Shown here: one piece after another, positions 35,973 to 49,210 of the stretch
Position numbering within the stretch: the first letter of the stretch is position 1
How the letters are laid out: every line of letters begins with the position of its first letter
Source of the DNA: Phallusia mammillata
Lineage: Eukaryota > Chordata > Ascidiacea > Phlebobranchia > Ascidiidae
Direction of reading: 5' to 3'
Assembly: GCA_003260075.1 (NCBI GenBank)
Contig: QLIY01000184.1
Location: forward strand, 126,929 to 190,928
DNA: 64,000 nucleotides
Notes under the pieces: generated by a model
Seen by the model: only the letters and a program-made list of their open reading frames with translations
What the model was told of the DNA's origin: nothing
Database searches by the model: none
Translations under genes and position numbers: made by a program

Positions 35973-38126
35973 ATGGCCGAGACGGCATCTTTGTATGGAA
36001 GCAACCTCGGTCTTAACGGGTGTGGATCATTGGACATTGGAAACAACGTAAGCTGTAGGAACAACTCCTGCTCGGTTTTGCACCCGCTCGAATTCAACGA
36101 ATCGCCAGTCGACAAGAAGCCGTCTGTGGGTGATACGCCAAGCGGCGGAGGTGTGCAGATGATTCAGCTTGACACGGTCCGTTCGCGAAAGGCCGAACAA
36201 CCTAACATGAACAGTTGCTACAGTTTTCGAGGTGCAACTTTTCCGTTCGGGACGTCAATGCCTGATGGATCTTTTGACGGTAGTTTAGCGGGTCTTCCAG
36301 ACAATGAGTCCTCATCCCAAGTTCATCACAGTGGCAAGGCGTGGGAGTCAGCTCACAAGTTTGAGTCTATGTCTCGACAAAGCTCTTGCAGCGGTTTTTC
36401 AGACCCTGGAGCCGACCTCAGCACGAACGGGCCACCCATCAGCGGCCCGTACGTATCGCACCAGCAGTCGGGGGCACCCTTCCCGTCAATGTTCGCCAGT
36501 TCCTGTCAGTTTGAAACGCAGCCTACCAAAGCTTACGAACCGAACATTCAACCGCTAGGGACAAGTCGGGATCCTCGTAATGTAATTCACACCAACTTCA
36601 TGTACGGCGATCGACAAGTTGCATTGGGCTCCGATTATCGCATTCTTGAATCCTCACCAGATGGTGCGCTTTCTTCGTTGTCAAAGCAAGCAGATTTTGA
36701 CTGGAACATGCGGCGAAACAGTTTGCATTCAGTATCATCCGGACGTTCAAACTCTAGTTCTGGCCTAACGCCGAACGGCCGTTTGCCATCGCCAGATCAA
36801 GACCAATCGGTGCTACAACAAATGTACCAATTCCCCGATCAGTGTGCGCAAGAGCCCAGTCTTTCGCCCCTGTTAGAATGTATTACAAGCATACAGGACG
36901 TGCCGACCAGTCATAGCGTCGATAGCAACCAGATTCCTAGTCCTGTGGACGGTCTGCAGTGCAGCATGAAGGAGCGAGACTTTTTTGGCAAATCTAACGT
37001 GTTTTGTTGGGACAATTTGGGTCCGAACTACAGCGATCAGAAATCCGTTACATTTACAAGCCTGGCTGACATTAGTCGGTCCGAATACGTGAACATGGAA
37101 ACCTCATCGCAGGCCGAGGACTCCTATAATGTTTACGGCAACATTCGTGATCAAAACTTCATGGGGGTGAATGAACAACATAGCGTTGGCGCACAAACTC
37201 AGTTGACTACGGACGGAAGCATGACGTGCATCGGCAGCCAAGACGACGGTAGTTTCTCCAGTAGCCTGGCCTCTAAGTTGCCGTTACTGCTGTACGTCGG
37301 TGGCGTGGGCGAATCTAACGATGAACAGTCATTTTCCGGTTTCCAAACGCAATATGGCTCAAGCGGCGCGTCAGCACCAAATTCTGCACCCGTAAAATCT
37401 GAGACTTTCGATACACATGTGTTCCCAGATAGCAGAATTTCCTTCCCAAACGAAAGCAGGTCTGTTCCCATTGCTTCGTCCTCGTACAAAGGGCATAGCC
37501 ACTTGCAAGATGAAGAAGACAGCCGATCGCCAATAGACGAGAGCGAGGGTTTGGGCGATGCCAAGGGCAACCAATTGGTGCCGGTGCGCTCCAATGAGGA
37601 CGAGGATGGCAGCAGTCGGCCGCCATATTCCTATTCGGCGTTGATCGCCCTTGCCATACAAAGCAACCCGCGGAAGCGCATGACTCTACGGCAAATCTAC
37701 CACTACGTCACCACGTACTTTCCGTTTTACAAAAACAGCAAAGCAGGGTGGCGCAACTCGATTCGACACAACCTCTCACTCAACGACTGCTTTAAGAAGG
37801 TGCCACGCCACGACAGCGATCCGGGAAAGGGAAATTACTGGACTCTTGATCCTGGTAGTGAAAAGATGTTCGATAATGGAAACTTCAGGTAAATAGTTGT
37901 GCGTATTTTTTAACGTAATTCAACCCATGATTTTAATTTTCAATTGCTGAAATGATATCAGCCGCTCATGGGAGTGCTTGAAAAAATCCGACCCGAAATT
38001 CGCACAATCAGCGAAGTCAAGTTACTTTCACTTGTACAGCGCTTGTGGCATACCAATTCAGTCGTCACCACATACGCTCAATCATCCTGCATTTCCATTG
38101 GCTTGTGTCGCGAACTGGCCAGGCAG

Positions 38127-38174
<48 letters not shown>

Positions 38175-39380
38175 ACGCTCATTCGAACTGTTACGGCTAG
38201 CACGTAACCGGGTCTACAAATCCGGCTGCCGTTCGTGCGATTTACTTAGTATTCTGTGACGCATCCATCCTATTCTGTATGGCATTAAGACTGGGTTAGG
38301 GATTAACACAATTCACTCTCCCATCAAGTGAAAGCGAGTCGACTCTACGGCTGTTAAGAGCGATGTGCCGTGTGTCTCTAAGCCTTTGTCTATGTTAACC
38401 TTACTTGCAGTTGCACCGCACACCTATGTGGTCCGTACTGATAAAACGACGACGGATGTTGATCGTGGTTTAAACGTGCTACCCGAAAACGAAATTACGT
38501 TACCGTTTTAATATTACCACGCCCAACATTTGTTAGTTGAATAGTGAACATATTTGAGATCGATTTATTTTCGTTTTTCTTTGGAATGCCATGATATTAG
38601 TTTGAAAACAGATTTGAGTTGCAATTAACACAAACCAAGAAAGAATGAATTTCGTCTGCAGTTGCCTTTGGTAACGACGCAAACGCTTTACAAATATTGT
38701 ATTGACATGAACAGCTTCATTTAACCAAAAATTGTGTGTATGATTTTATGTACATGATTGTACTAGCTAATATTTAATGTAAAAATGAAGTCGCCTTGTT
38801 CTGCTTAGAAGCTACATTTATCAGTGTGTCTGTGCATGGTATAACTTGAAATAAACCCTTCCCTTCGTCAAAATATCGAATTATTTCACTACAAAGCCTC
38901 TGTTGTAGGCAACAATGACGATACAATAATATCAGCACCCCCCAGTAAGCACGACCATAACCAGTCTCGTTTCGTTACAGACGGAGGCGGCGCAGAAGGG
39001 TGGAAATACGGGAAGTGAGTTGCAACCAGCAACAGCAGCGGGCGAGCAGCAACGTGCTAACGAGTTGCCAGCAGCAAAACGTTATCAACGGCTCAGCGCT
39101 GGTAGGCGGCAACGGAATTCACCCGGTGGACGGCGAGCATCCAATGAAAAGCGAGGTAAAGCGGGAATTCCCCCCCGACCTCCTGGACGAGTCCGCCTTC
39201 GGTCCTCTGTACACCATAAACAGGGACAACAGTCCAGAAACTCCCACGAAGTACGCTCACACAGCTGCTTCGGCAACGGAACTCGAATTAGGGAGTCGTC
39301 TTTCCGGGGAGAAGGCCGACAATGGCTGCCAGGCGGCGACGTTCGATCACTTACCGTACGAAAACGGTAAAAGCGCTTGA
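35973..39380 (+). CDS. FoxI: Forkhead transcription factor of the FoxI class, gene 1 (divergent, long N-terminus)
   Basis: Nuclear DNA-binding protein. Exon 1 is 35973-37888 and exon 2 is 38981-39380; the join AG + A gives Arg in frame and 771 residues. The start lies in a good context (AAAATGG). Residues 1-548 are Ser-, Asn- and Pro-rich with no domain I recognise. The forkhead domain starts at about 549 ([15 protein letters not shown]), includes helix 3 [19 protein letters not shown] and the wing segment [12 protein letters not shown], and is cut by the intron after DNGNF, followed by an arginine run RRRRRR. This intron position and the basic run are typical of FoxI. The 133-residue C-terminus lacks the FSVNNLI motif found in gene 2. 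A donor-like GTAAAA just before the stop (after 39366) leaves open an extra 3' exon. It is the most diverged of the three paralogues, so a FoxI-like placement rather than true FoxI is possible. Confidence 0.85.
38127..38174 (+). repeat. 48-base poly-C tract in the FoxI gene 1 intron
   Basis: Uninterrupted run of 48 C inside the intron 37889-38980. It is not part of the coding sequence and has no flanking duplication. Confidence 0.9.
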
Positions 39381-42300
39381 AATACACTAGCGTGCAAAGC
39401 CAATTATTAGTTTACCTCTAGCAAACACTAAATAGTTCTATTTGACATGTTCCCGAGGGTGCCCAGTGTGATTTCGAAGTCGTTCAATTGTGACCAAACC
39501 ACATTTAATGACCAAACATCCGTCGCCATAACATTTTAATCTACGTCGTTCAAACAAACCCTGTAGCAACTGCATGTGCGTCAAAAGCAGCACAAGTTGC
39601 TAGCCCTTGTACATTGTCCGTTACGTCTACATCTGACTTTTATCGCAACACAAAAATTTCGTGCTTTTCTTGTGCAATAACCAGAGTTCGGGAGGAAAAT
39701 GCAAATTCTTGCAACTTTGCCTCTTAGTTTATCGAAGCCTTGTAAATACTACTCGCCCACAGGCGTTCCGTCTGATGTGTAATATTTCGTAGCAATGACA
39801 TGTGGTTTTGCACAGCTTCCAACAATGTTGAGGCCGACCGTTTCTTCTCCTTGTACGCATAATCGTTTTTTAACCGCGCCTTGCAGAATATTTAAGCTTT
39901 ATTTTGTGTTAGAAAAACAGCGAAGTATTATGTTTGATATAGTTTCGGGATTGTTTAGTGTCCTGTCAAATTGTTTGCGGTCGGGTTATTGTCACTAGCG
40001 GCGTGGTTGTGTTTGTGGCCTGGTGCGCGATAAAAGAATTCGTAGTTATGCCAAGTTTTGTGGGCAAGATAATTAAATTCATACCTAACTTGTAAACCAA
40101 ATACCCATTGTCACCCTGTTTATTTGTATAAAAATTGTTTCATGGTGGCTAGGCACATATGCCGTAAATCAAACGCAAAATTACTCTACTCCTTGAGAAG
40201 TGTAGTACAAAGCAAACTCGCCTGCTGTATATGTATGTGGTATGTACATGCACCGGCGCGCCAAACACAAGCAAACAATTCGCCGTGGCGCTGCATAACT
40301 GATTACCTCTGCCACCAAGTGATCGAGCAGCGTTCGCCCATCAGCAGTGTAGTTTTAGCGCCTTCTTATTTTGTCAGCGTTTTCGACACTTACGTCCGTT
40401 TTGAAGCACTTCGTGCGGAATAATCGTGATTGGATGCATCTTTTACAGTGTTACCGCTTGTACAGCTGTATATATAGATTAAAATTGTCGTTGCTCCCCG
40501 CCTTTTAGATAATTCTTATATTTTGATGCGTTGTTGAACAAGTCGCACTCTCTTTTTTCACATTTTTTTTCTTTTACCGACAAACATGTCGCCGCTTACA
40601 TGGATGCTAATCACTTTGCCGATGATCAAAGTTCCCCAAAATATATACATACTTATATATACGATTATACTCTACGCTTGTTTCCTGGGACGCGTTTTGG
40701 TTTCGCACGTTCAATAAAGAATCGACACAACATCACCGTCTTGATATTTGCAGGAAAGAATAAAATATTTCTGTCTGGAAGGCACAGCAGACTTTAAAGG
40801 TCAACAATTAGAAAAAAACAGACAGAGCGTTTAGAAGAGTCATTCAAAATTTCGCTGTCGTTTTTCAGACGGAAAACGCTCAATGTCTGATATGTTGTTT
40901 TAATACTGGAACGATACATAGTCTTTACTATCGCAGAGCAGCTGGTAATGACATTTGTAAGTAAAACGAATTCGAAGATAGTGCCACTATGAAGAACAAT
41001 CTGTTAGTACTGGAAAACCGGTTACTATGGCTACGCTTACCGGCAAAAATAACATCGACCCGTGTGGGGAACATCGCTATCAGGCCGGGATTTCCTGCCT
41101 GATATTCCTACGCACCGCAGGTAATGAACATTCCCATATAGATGAGCCGTTTTGGGAACAAAGCGCGTCTAAGAATGACGTAACGGCTGCCCGCAATGCG
41201 TTTGGGGTTTCGAGGCAGCGCCGGACGGGCGTAAGGGAAATGAGATATCGTGTTTGCTGGAGCGGAACCACACGGGTAGCTACGAGGTATCGTCATCACA
41301 CACGTCATTTCTATATTGTTAGAATCGAACACATACACTGCGTAAGATACATCAAGCCGGTAAATTTTCCCGGCAAATGCAGCGTTTTAAGTGCGAGATG
41401 TAATTGGGTGTAAATGGTGAATGGGCGACACGCGCTGAAGCTTTGATCTCGGCGGCAAGCTTTGATAGCGAGCGCATCTCTAATCACTTGCCTAAATAAC
41501 AAGTAGCGGTTAATTGAATGGGATCAAAGCGGGTGAGTATTTTAGGGGTGAATTTATGTAGCTTTTAATCGGAAGAAAAACTTTCCCTATTTAATTTGCA
41601 GCGTGGGAAAGTCAACCTGCGGCTAGCATAGGGAAAACGACCCTCGATAAAAAACGATTTTTACACAAACAGCAAAAGTCTATAAACCACACCCAAAAAA
41701 ATTACTTTCTCTGTGTGTACTGATGTGTTACCAAACGAATTTTAAACCGGCATACAAAAATGCTATAAAAATATTCAATATATCCGCAAGGTGGCATCAG
41801 AGGACAAACATGTTTCATAGACACAGATACACTGTCCAAAGGCAGCTCTGGGCAACCTAAACCAATATCTGTCAGCTAAAATCATACGGGACAGAGTTTG
41901 GGTGTGTTGGGGTCGCTTCAACAGAAAAAAACGCATGTGGCGTAATTACAAGGAGTCATCGGTAACGAAAAATTACTTTCGTAAAAATGTCAAAGCACAT
42001 ATTGTTTTAAAAAGGTAAACTTGAAGAGCTTGAGACTTTTTCTGTGCACAAGTCTTCATGTCAAAGTGCGTGAAGCTATAGCTATGACTGTTGGCTGGTC
42101 TCGTGGTTGGTTCGGGGGTATCAGGTGTCTTTACGAGTATCGCGGTTGCGGCGAGAAAGGTGGCTGCTTCGCCAAACCCGAGTGGAAAGAAAGGGTACCA
42201 GGGAGCGCAATTTAATAAACAGCGTTTTCGTGGCAGTCGGAGATGAAATGCGAGCGAAGTTGGCAAGCAAGTAATTCAGCAATTCGTACAGGTTTCATTT

Positions 42301-42399
42301 CATATGTTTACTGACGGGATATCTATAATTTTGTTATTCAGAAAACGAATACAGGAATCATAGGCAAAAATTAGAATAGTGCAATTAGTGCATAAAATA
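39381..42399. other. Spacer between FoxI genes 1 and 2
   Basis: No gene is supported. A candidate polyadenylation signal AATAAA for gene 1 lies at 40713-40718, which would mean a 1.3 kb 3' UTR. The rest presumably contains the promoter of gene 2. Confidence 0.45.
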
Positions 42400-45300
42400 A
42401 TGGTGTTGGTCGACCGGCATATTAGCCAAGTGACAGCCGCGATGAACTCGACGTTTCCACCGACGCCAGGCCATGCGCCTACAGCGCAGGATATGATGGA
42501 TATGCCATCGATGTACGAAAACTTATACCAGGCTGGGAACGTGCACATGACCGGGTCTCGACCGTCGCACGCCGGCCATTATCCGCTCGAATACTCGAAC
42601 GGCGCCCCGACAAACCCGTACCTTTGGGCAGCCACTAACCCTTATAACTCTTCCTATATGCAAGGCTATGGCAGCTCACACCACCACGCTGCGGCTGTAG
42701 CTGCAGCAGGACAACGGCAACTATTTGGTCATCATCCACCTCCTCACCATACATCAGGATTTGGGTGCGATTTTCCGTGGCTTTCCTTATCAAGTCAGAC
42801 CGAGCTTTTTAAGATGGTACGGCCGCCTTACTCCTATTCCGCATTGATCGCCATGTCAATCCAAAACTCTAAGGAAAAGAAACTGACTCTATCCGGAATC
42901 TACAATTACGTAGCCGAAAACTTTCCGTTTTACAAACGAAGTCGCGCGGGTTGGCAAAACTCAATTCGTCACAACTTGTCGCTAAACGACTGCTTCAAGA
43001 AGGTGGCGAGGGACGAGGACGACCCCGGCAAGGGCAACTACTGGGCGCTTGATCCTAACTGTGAAAAGATGTTCGACAACGGAAATTTCAGGTATACATT
43101 AAATCACAAATGGTAACATAATTTTTGCCAAAAATACCAACCAATCTTGCATACTATACGTATGGTTGTGTTTAAATTAAATTTAACAAAACGATCGCCA
43201 ACTGAAACCGCCGCGCTTGGATATGGATCCTCGTGATGGGAATAATATTATTGTCGCCATTTTGTCGTCTCTCTCATGGGGTGGCGATATCGATACACGA
43301 TAGCTCTTGTTAATCCAAATGTCACTTTTACGCCGCATTACGGAGATTCGCAGGCCTTTGGCATCAGTGCGGATCTTTGTCTTAAAAATAAATATAAGCC
43401 AAGCACGACATAGCAAGGTGACGTATAGTGTGACGTAAATGCGCGGCAAACTCGGAATTCCTCCGCGCCGCAAATCGCCCGATCGCGCGCTCGATAAACA
43501 AAATCGCCAAACTCAGGAAATTTAAACGTAAACAATTTACCAGCGAGGTAAGAGGATTAGATCTCGGCAGCGCCGCGATCGCACCTTATCTCGAAGTCCA
43601 TCGAAAAGTCTTATGGGCGCTAATATTTAGCAAAAGAATGACAAGCGCCAAGTTGGTGACGCGATAGGAATCAGCATCTTCGAGTTATTTGGGTTTAATT
43701 ACGGTGTTCGATGAATTGCGGCTCTATGGACGCGCACACAGGTACGCTATCCGCCGGTATGAAACTATTATGGTCTTGTAATGTATATCTGCACAACACC
43801 GTTTTTATCGTAAACATGCCCATCGCGTTAAATACCGGCGTTAGCGGTTGGATTTGTGGTAAAACAATGGCGTTCTTGCTTCACAACGTGCATTTGATAA
43901 TTAAACCGTATGTTGTTGATGTTATGATCTCGACAACGTGTTAAACTACCTACATCAGCGTTAACACTGCAAATATCGCTGTCAGCTCTGAAAACGTGTA
44001 ATTTTGTAAAGTCAAAATAATAAAACAACTTTAACAGGACCCTCAAAATTTGAAATAAGGAAAATCTGCGGCAACAAGTGAAACACTGTGTAAACGTTTA
44101 CCAACATTTAAACCACACGATTCGTTAAACTTATAAACCGACGCTTATCATGTCATTGCTTTTAAAGCGGTTTTGATAGAATCAAGTCTTAGTTGGTACC
44201 AAACAAAAGCGATTGTGCTACTAGGCAACAAAGCACAGGAAGGGCGTTTGTAATGCAAGTCGGCGTTGATTTAGCGGTCGCAGGCGCAGGTTAAAGGCGA
44301 CTGGCGACAGTTAAGGCAAGAAAACAATTGTGACATGTGATACACCGGCACGGACAGTATACGGGATTTCTTGCAACCAGTTTCAGGTGCGCAGAAAACA
44401 AAACAGTTAAAACTTTTTGACAGCACGGAGCGACCGCTACAAACAAACAAGGGATAATTTTACGTGCGCATTGTTGCGGAGCATTAACACATTTATACCA
44501 AGGGCAGCTACTCAAATGACAGTTGGAAACAGTGGTACACATTGCAATCTGTTGCTATAAATTGTCCCAAACAGGGTCGTTACGGCTTGCTCCCACATAA
44601 CTACAAGGCTTTGAACTAAAACGTAAATTTGCGGCGGATTTCGGCTTTAGTAGCCTGTTTGCCCAACAGATAAATCTCCAATTGGTTTCGTGCTAATCAA
44701 ACCTCATTCACATTGCCGATGGGTAATTTAATCAAAATGTTGCGCCGTATACAGCTATAAAGGCTGGCATCCAGCACGTACAAAAAGTCGCAGCATCCTA
44801 GGACTGTAAGAACCCCAAATTAAGCGACGGGCGAAGATTAGACGCATAGTTTTCGCGCTTGGTCGGCTTTCAATTAGGGTTAGTCATCGAATTTTGTCCC
44901 AGGTTTAACCAGACTCTTGTAGCGTCTGTGCGAGTCTCAGTGGAATTCAGATTGGCGACAATTTCATACGATGGTACTTGCCGTCGTATCATTCACCGTC
45001 GCCCAGCGTATCGCAATAGCAAATCGTCCCGTGAAGGACAGGTGTCGGCCGGCCCAAGTCGCGTTTGTTGCTTCCGCTTTTCCCACGTTCAAACTCGTCC
45101 TGGCCGCAAATCTCAAAACACCCCAGACTCCCAAATCCTGATACGAAGTCGCGGTTGTTTTGAAACGCCCCCAGACGAGCCGTGGTTATCCTTGACCCAC
45201 GTTGGCTGTATTTGATCCAGCGCAAAACCAGTGACAATGAACAGATTGCCCTTTACAGGTTGGCCAAAACGTGGGAACAAAACCTAAAATGATCGCTCCA

Positions 45301-47082
45301 AATAATAATAAAATATGGTTCATGTCACGTGTACCCTCAAAATAGGTCAAAGTTTGATACTTGAAATTTACGTAACGAGAGTGTAAATAGCCTGCTTTTT
45401 TGGCTGTAACTGTTGATTCCAAACCGACCATGACATACAAAACAATTTACAGCGCCGGTTCAGGCATCTCAACACCACATAAAAGCACTGGTATAAATGT
45501 AGTTTCAAAGGAAAGCCGTGGTTTCATGCAAGAGCGGAGCGTTCCACATGGCAGAGCATAGCTGCAATCTGGCGTTGATGGTCGACAGAGCAATGCTTTC
45601 GCGGCTCGACCATCATCGGGTATAGTTTCAATTGTTCGAAAACACCGTACAACGCATAAACGCATAAATGGGCACTAATAGGCTCGATATATTGGGACAA
45701 CTGCCACTTCACTATACGTCGATCATACAAGCCAAAATAGAATCGGATGTTGATGCCAAATACTAGCGTTTATCATCTTTCGCGTGCATTTGACGTTGAA
45801 GGTACCAGGGAAACAAAAAATAGTTCGTTTTTGCGTCACTTGGATAAACTGTGATACTGATTAACGAGCGTTTGGCGCTTGATTGCAAAACAATGCATGA
45901 TTAACGACGCACGTTGCGAACTGGCTGTGGGACGCACTGTTATCAATGCAAATATAGGCAACCGAGACCTGACATTTGCAACAAGTAGCAGACAGTTTAT
46001 AATCGCTGGCCATCTTCAATTGCATCGTTATCTGGCGCTGATGAACAGTTTGCCCCACAGGTCGCTTACACCGGGCAGAAACGGGCATTTGAATACAGCT
46101 TAAGCGAACGGCTACGCCGCTGTTGGGGCAATAAACTATCAAGCTAAGCACGGATTATCGCACATCGCTGGCGCGCAGACTCCGAAGATTCCACCACCGT
46201 CGTTCAGTGATACTAAGCGTGAACTTTGCTCCGCGGCGACTTTGCGCGAACCTGCTGCGATGGCGTGTCGCGATAAGGCTGTTGGCGTAAACATTGCAGT
46301 TATGAAAGTCGGTTGATAATAATTAGGCTCGGCCTTGGCCCGTCACTCAGGCCAACCTCGGCGGATTTTGCTGCCGCTTCGGCACCACTGATTTACAAGC
46401 GCTCCGACGTTTATCTGGCTCCTAACCTCTACCTTGTACTGTTTATATTCTGACTAATTATTTTAACGCTCGTTTACTTATTGGTGACAGTAATGAACAA
46501 GAAGTTCGCGGTAATAATTTGAGTGTGGTGCTCGACGTGGTTCAGATATATTCAATCACACTTAGCTATTACGACTTAAATTATCTTCTTTTATAGCGTT
46601 CTTATCCTTTAGTAAATGAATGTTTGGTTTTTAGGCGAAGACGTAAGCGTCGGGATATTCAAGCCGAAAGCAAATCCGACCGACCGGAAGACTTCAATTT
46701 GCCTAAGATCCCTCACTGTTACTCGACAGCAGCCTCATTCGCGGCATCCTCGCTTTCCCACAAATTTACCACGTCACCAGATACAATGAGTTATGGGAGC
46801 GACGTACAGCAGCAAAGGAGAGAAGACAGCGGGAGCTTGCAACACCATCAGGCACAAATGTCTTCGCCCATCCACGGTTCGGCGATGTCTGCTGCAACGG
46901 ACCAGTCCAACGGAGTGCCTCAAAACGCCGAAATGCCTCTCCATGAACAGCAAGCTCTCACTTCGCCTCATGCTCAAAACAGCTCGCATTCGGACGGTTC
47001 AAGCGTGGACATGATGTCGCAAGAAATCAAACAACAACAGCAATACCAGAGCGCTACTTCACAGGCACAGCAGATAACCCCG

Positions 47083-47179
<97 letters not shown>

Positions 47180-47447
47180 CGAGTTCCGGCCGCCTGCCAG
47201 TCAGTCGCAGCTGGAAGTTGCCCGATACGCCAATTTCGCACACAGTTCCTCATCTGCTTTGAGTCACCAGAGCGCTGCCCAGTATCCCGGACATTACGCC
47301 CTAGGGCATACGTTTCCCGCCTCATCTGGACCCTTCAGTGGACAATCCAATCAGTACTCGCCCCATCTTACCCCGCCGCAAAGCGCCCAACGCCAATTCA
47401 ATTTCAGTGTGAATAACTTAATCCAACGCCCATACACCAGGATGTGA
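42400..47447 (+). CDS. FoxI: FoxI forkhead transcription factor, gene 2; frame broken at a poly-C tract in exon 2
   Basis: Exon 1 is 42400-43091 and exon 2 is 46635-47447, with a 3.5 kb intron at the FoxI position after DNGNF (AG + G, then the basic run RRRRKRR). Start 42400 is the first in-frame ATG; 42442 is an alternative. The protein has a His/Ala-rich N-terminus, then AGQRQLFG and [14 protein letters not shown], then the forkhead domain from about residue 140 with [19 protein letters not shown] and [12 protein letters not shown]. Exon 2 is Gln/Ser-rich. Inside it a run of 93 C (47084-47176) shifts the frame. The incoming frame stops at about 47262 with no family features. The frame that continues to 47447 contains FSVNNLI (47403-47423), which resembles the C-terminal motif I recall for vertebrate FoxI. 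A tract length one longer or two shorter would keep frame, so the printed length is probably wrong or variable. Confidence 0.87.
42943..43096 (+). other. Segment nearly identical to FoxI gene 3 (probable conversion tract)
   Basis: 154 bp that match 63261-63414 with only two differences (43029 and 43080, both third-position C/T). The stretch covers the second half of the forkhead exon, the splice donor and a few intron bases. The preceding 129 bp of the domain differ from gene 3 at about 27 positions. Confidence 0.9.
43092..46634 (+). other. FoxI gene 2 intron
   Basis: Starts GTATAC and ends TTTTTAG. It holds only short open frames without motifs. It could contain regulatory sequence; I identify none. 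Confidence 0.7.
47084..47176 (+). repeat. 93-base poly-C tract in the coding part of FoxI gene 2
   Basis: Longest of three poly-C tracts. As read it would encode about 31 prolines. The reading frames on the two sides differ, as explained under the gene. Confidence 0.92.
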
Positions 47448-47540
47448 TACCACTCACGAGGGTGCTCAACTGTTCAAATGCCACCGTTTCCCATTCCGCC
47501 ATACTAACGGAAACGCGAAACATTCTCCCGTGACGCTCCG

Positions 47541-47546
47541 AATAAA
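47541..47546 (+). terminator. Polyadenylation signal of FoxI gene 2
   Basis: AATAAA about 95 nt after the stop at 47445-47447. Its position supports the longer, FSVNNLI-containing reading frame as the true end of the protein. Confidence 0.55.
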
Positions 47547-49210
47547 TTAGCGGCTTGGGCGAGGATACGCGTGGACAGGAAATGACGTCATTGTGCAATG
47601 TCAACCAGAAATGTTCAAAAATATCCATGTTAACCGATTACCGTATAAATGTTAAAAATGCAACCTATTTAAAGCAGTATGAACAAGTTTCTCGGTACTC
47701 GACTGTGGCAACCGCAAATCAATCGAGCAAGAGACAACAGATCCATCCACGCTACGGTTTATTAACACTATTTCCGGAGTTACGGGGCGCAACCAATTAG
47801 TCGCTCGGATGACTGGACGTGATTTTGAACTCGTTCTTCCATGCGACCTAAACTTAAGGCCCATCTCTAAGAGTCCACGCGATGTGCAAGTAAAGCGAAA
47901 TGATAAACTATTTCAAAAATGTTTCGTGTATTTTACCTTTATTCCATGTTCGATTTTATATGTCTGTACATGTAAATACAAATACTGTTCCGTTAAACAA
48001 TGTAGCTTATTTTTGGTTTTCTCCTGTGGCACATAAAATTTTTGATAGCAACTGTATTGTCGTCAAAAACGCTGCATCTGCCACAGCTGCTGTCGTTTCA
48101 AGGAAGAGTGGCCAATCGAAATTTTAGTGTCAACTTACAGTTTCGCAAAAAGGATTTTACAATTTACCTTGGACCAGGCTCCATAGTTTTTAGTGCCTTA
48201 ACGGCACTAAGAGCAGCAGTCTGAAACTTAAGATTGGAACAAGTTATTATTTAGCTCAAGACTCGCAACTGGCAAGACAGGGTTACCCCGAGGTTTTCCG
48301 CTTTGTGACGAATGCGAAATATAAATTACGATATATGAAGCCGTCTCGAGTAGGAACAGAACATAAGCGCGCAATCAATTGAAGTCTGTCACCTTGCCGG
48401 GTAGGTGAACATCGGTCGTTACTGGACCCAAGGTGTTGAGTACGCCCCCGCCGCATGCTTCCCAGCATGGCTCGAGTTGCACGAACAAGCAGGAAACGAA
48501 CAACCAAGGTGAAATCGTTAACGCCGAGTCGATGATGTTGCTGCATAAACTTCGTACTTTTGCTTTGGGTCATTGGACGATGTGGCGGCTGTTGACAAGG
48601 GCCTTCACACTAAGGTGTCGCATTGCGTCGTACGTTTAATATCGACCGCAACGGACCAAGGTTGACAGCAGGCGATATAGAGGCAGAAGGGGGTCGGAGG
48701 GTCAGGACTTTATACTGAGTTGCGAATGCCACACCCAGCCAATAAGCGATATTCGGTTGCAAAGTTGAAGTGGTGGCGCCATGAGAACATGTAATAAGGT
48801 GACGTAATGTAGTAAAAGCACACACGATGGAATCAAGTCTGTTGGTTAATAACATGCTCCTATTTTTCAGTATTTTTCAAAACGTGATTTTGACGAAGAA
48901 TTTCAAGGAAGATTTTTTTACAACAATTTTTCAATACGATTTGTTTCACTTCGTTAGGTAGATAAATTGGGTGTTTTCGAAATTTAACACGGGTCCCAGG
49001 TAAAATTCTTTCCAACTTTAGCCGTGTAACGAATCATAATCTTTCAATAAGCTTAAACGGGTAATGGACTGTAAGGTATTTCTCCTAGGGTAGTTTGGTT
49101 CACTAAAGTAGCAAAATAGAGTTCTAACTTTTCACGGAAACTTCCCTGGGAAGAAACAACAAAAGCTGGCAACGCACTTTGTGGTTTTCTTTTTTGAGAT
49201 CGCTATCAGG

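Noticed and set aside
37968..38259. Open frames with polyproline after FoxI gene 1 exon 1
   Set aside because: They lie in the intron between the DNGNF donor and the acceptor at 38980; the splice model with the basic run RRRRRR is far better.
46974..47325. Polyglycine open frames on the minus strand
   Set aside because: Shadow of the 93-base C tract in FoxI gene 2 exon 2.
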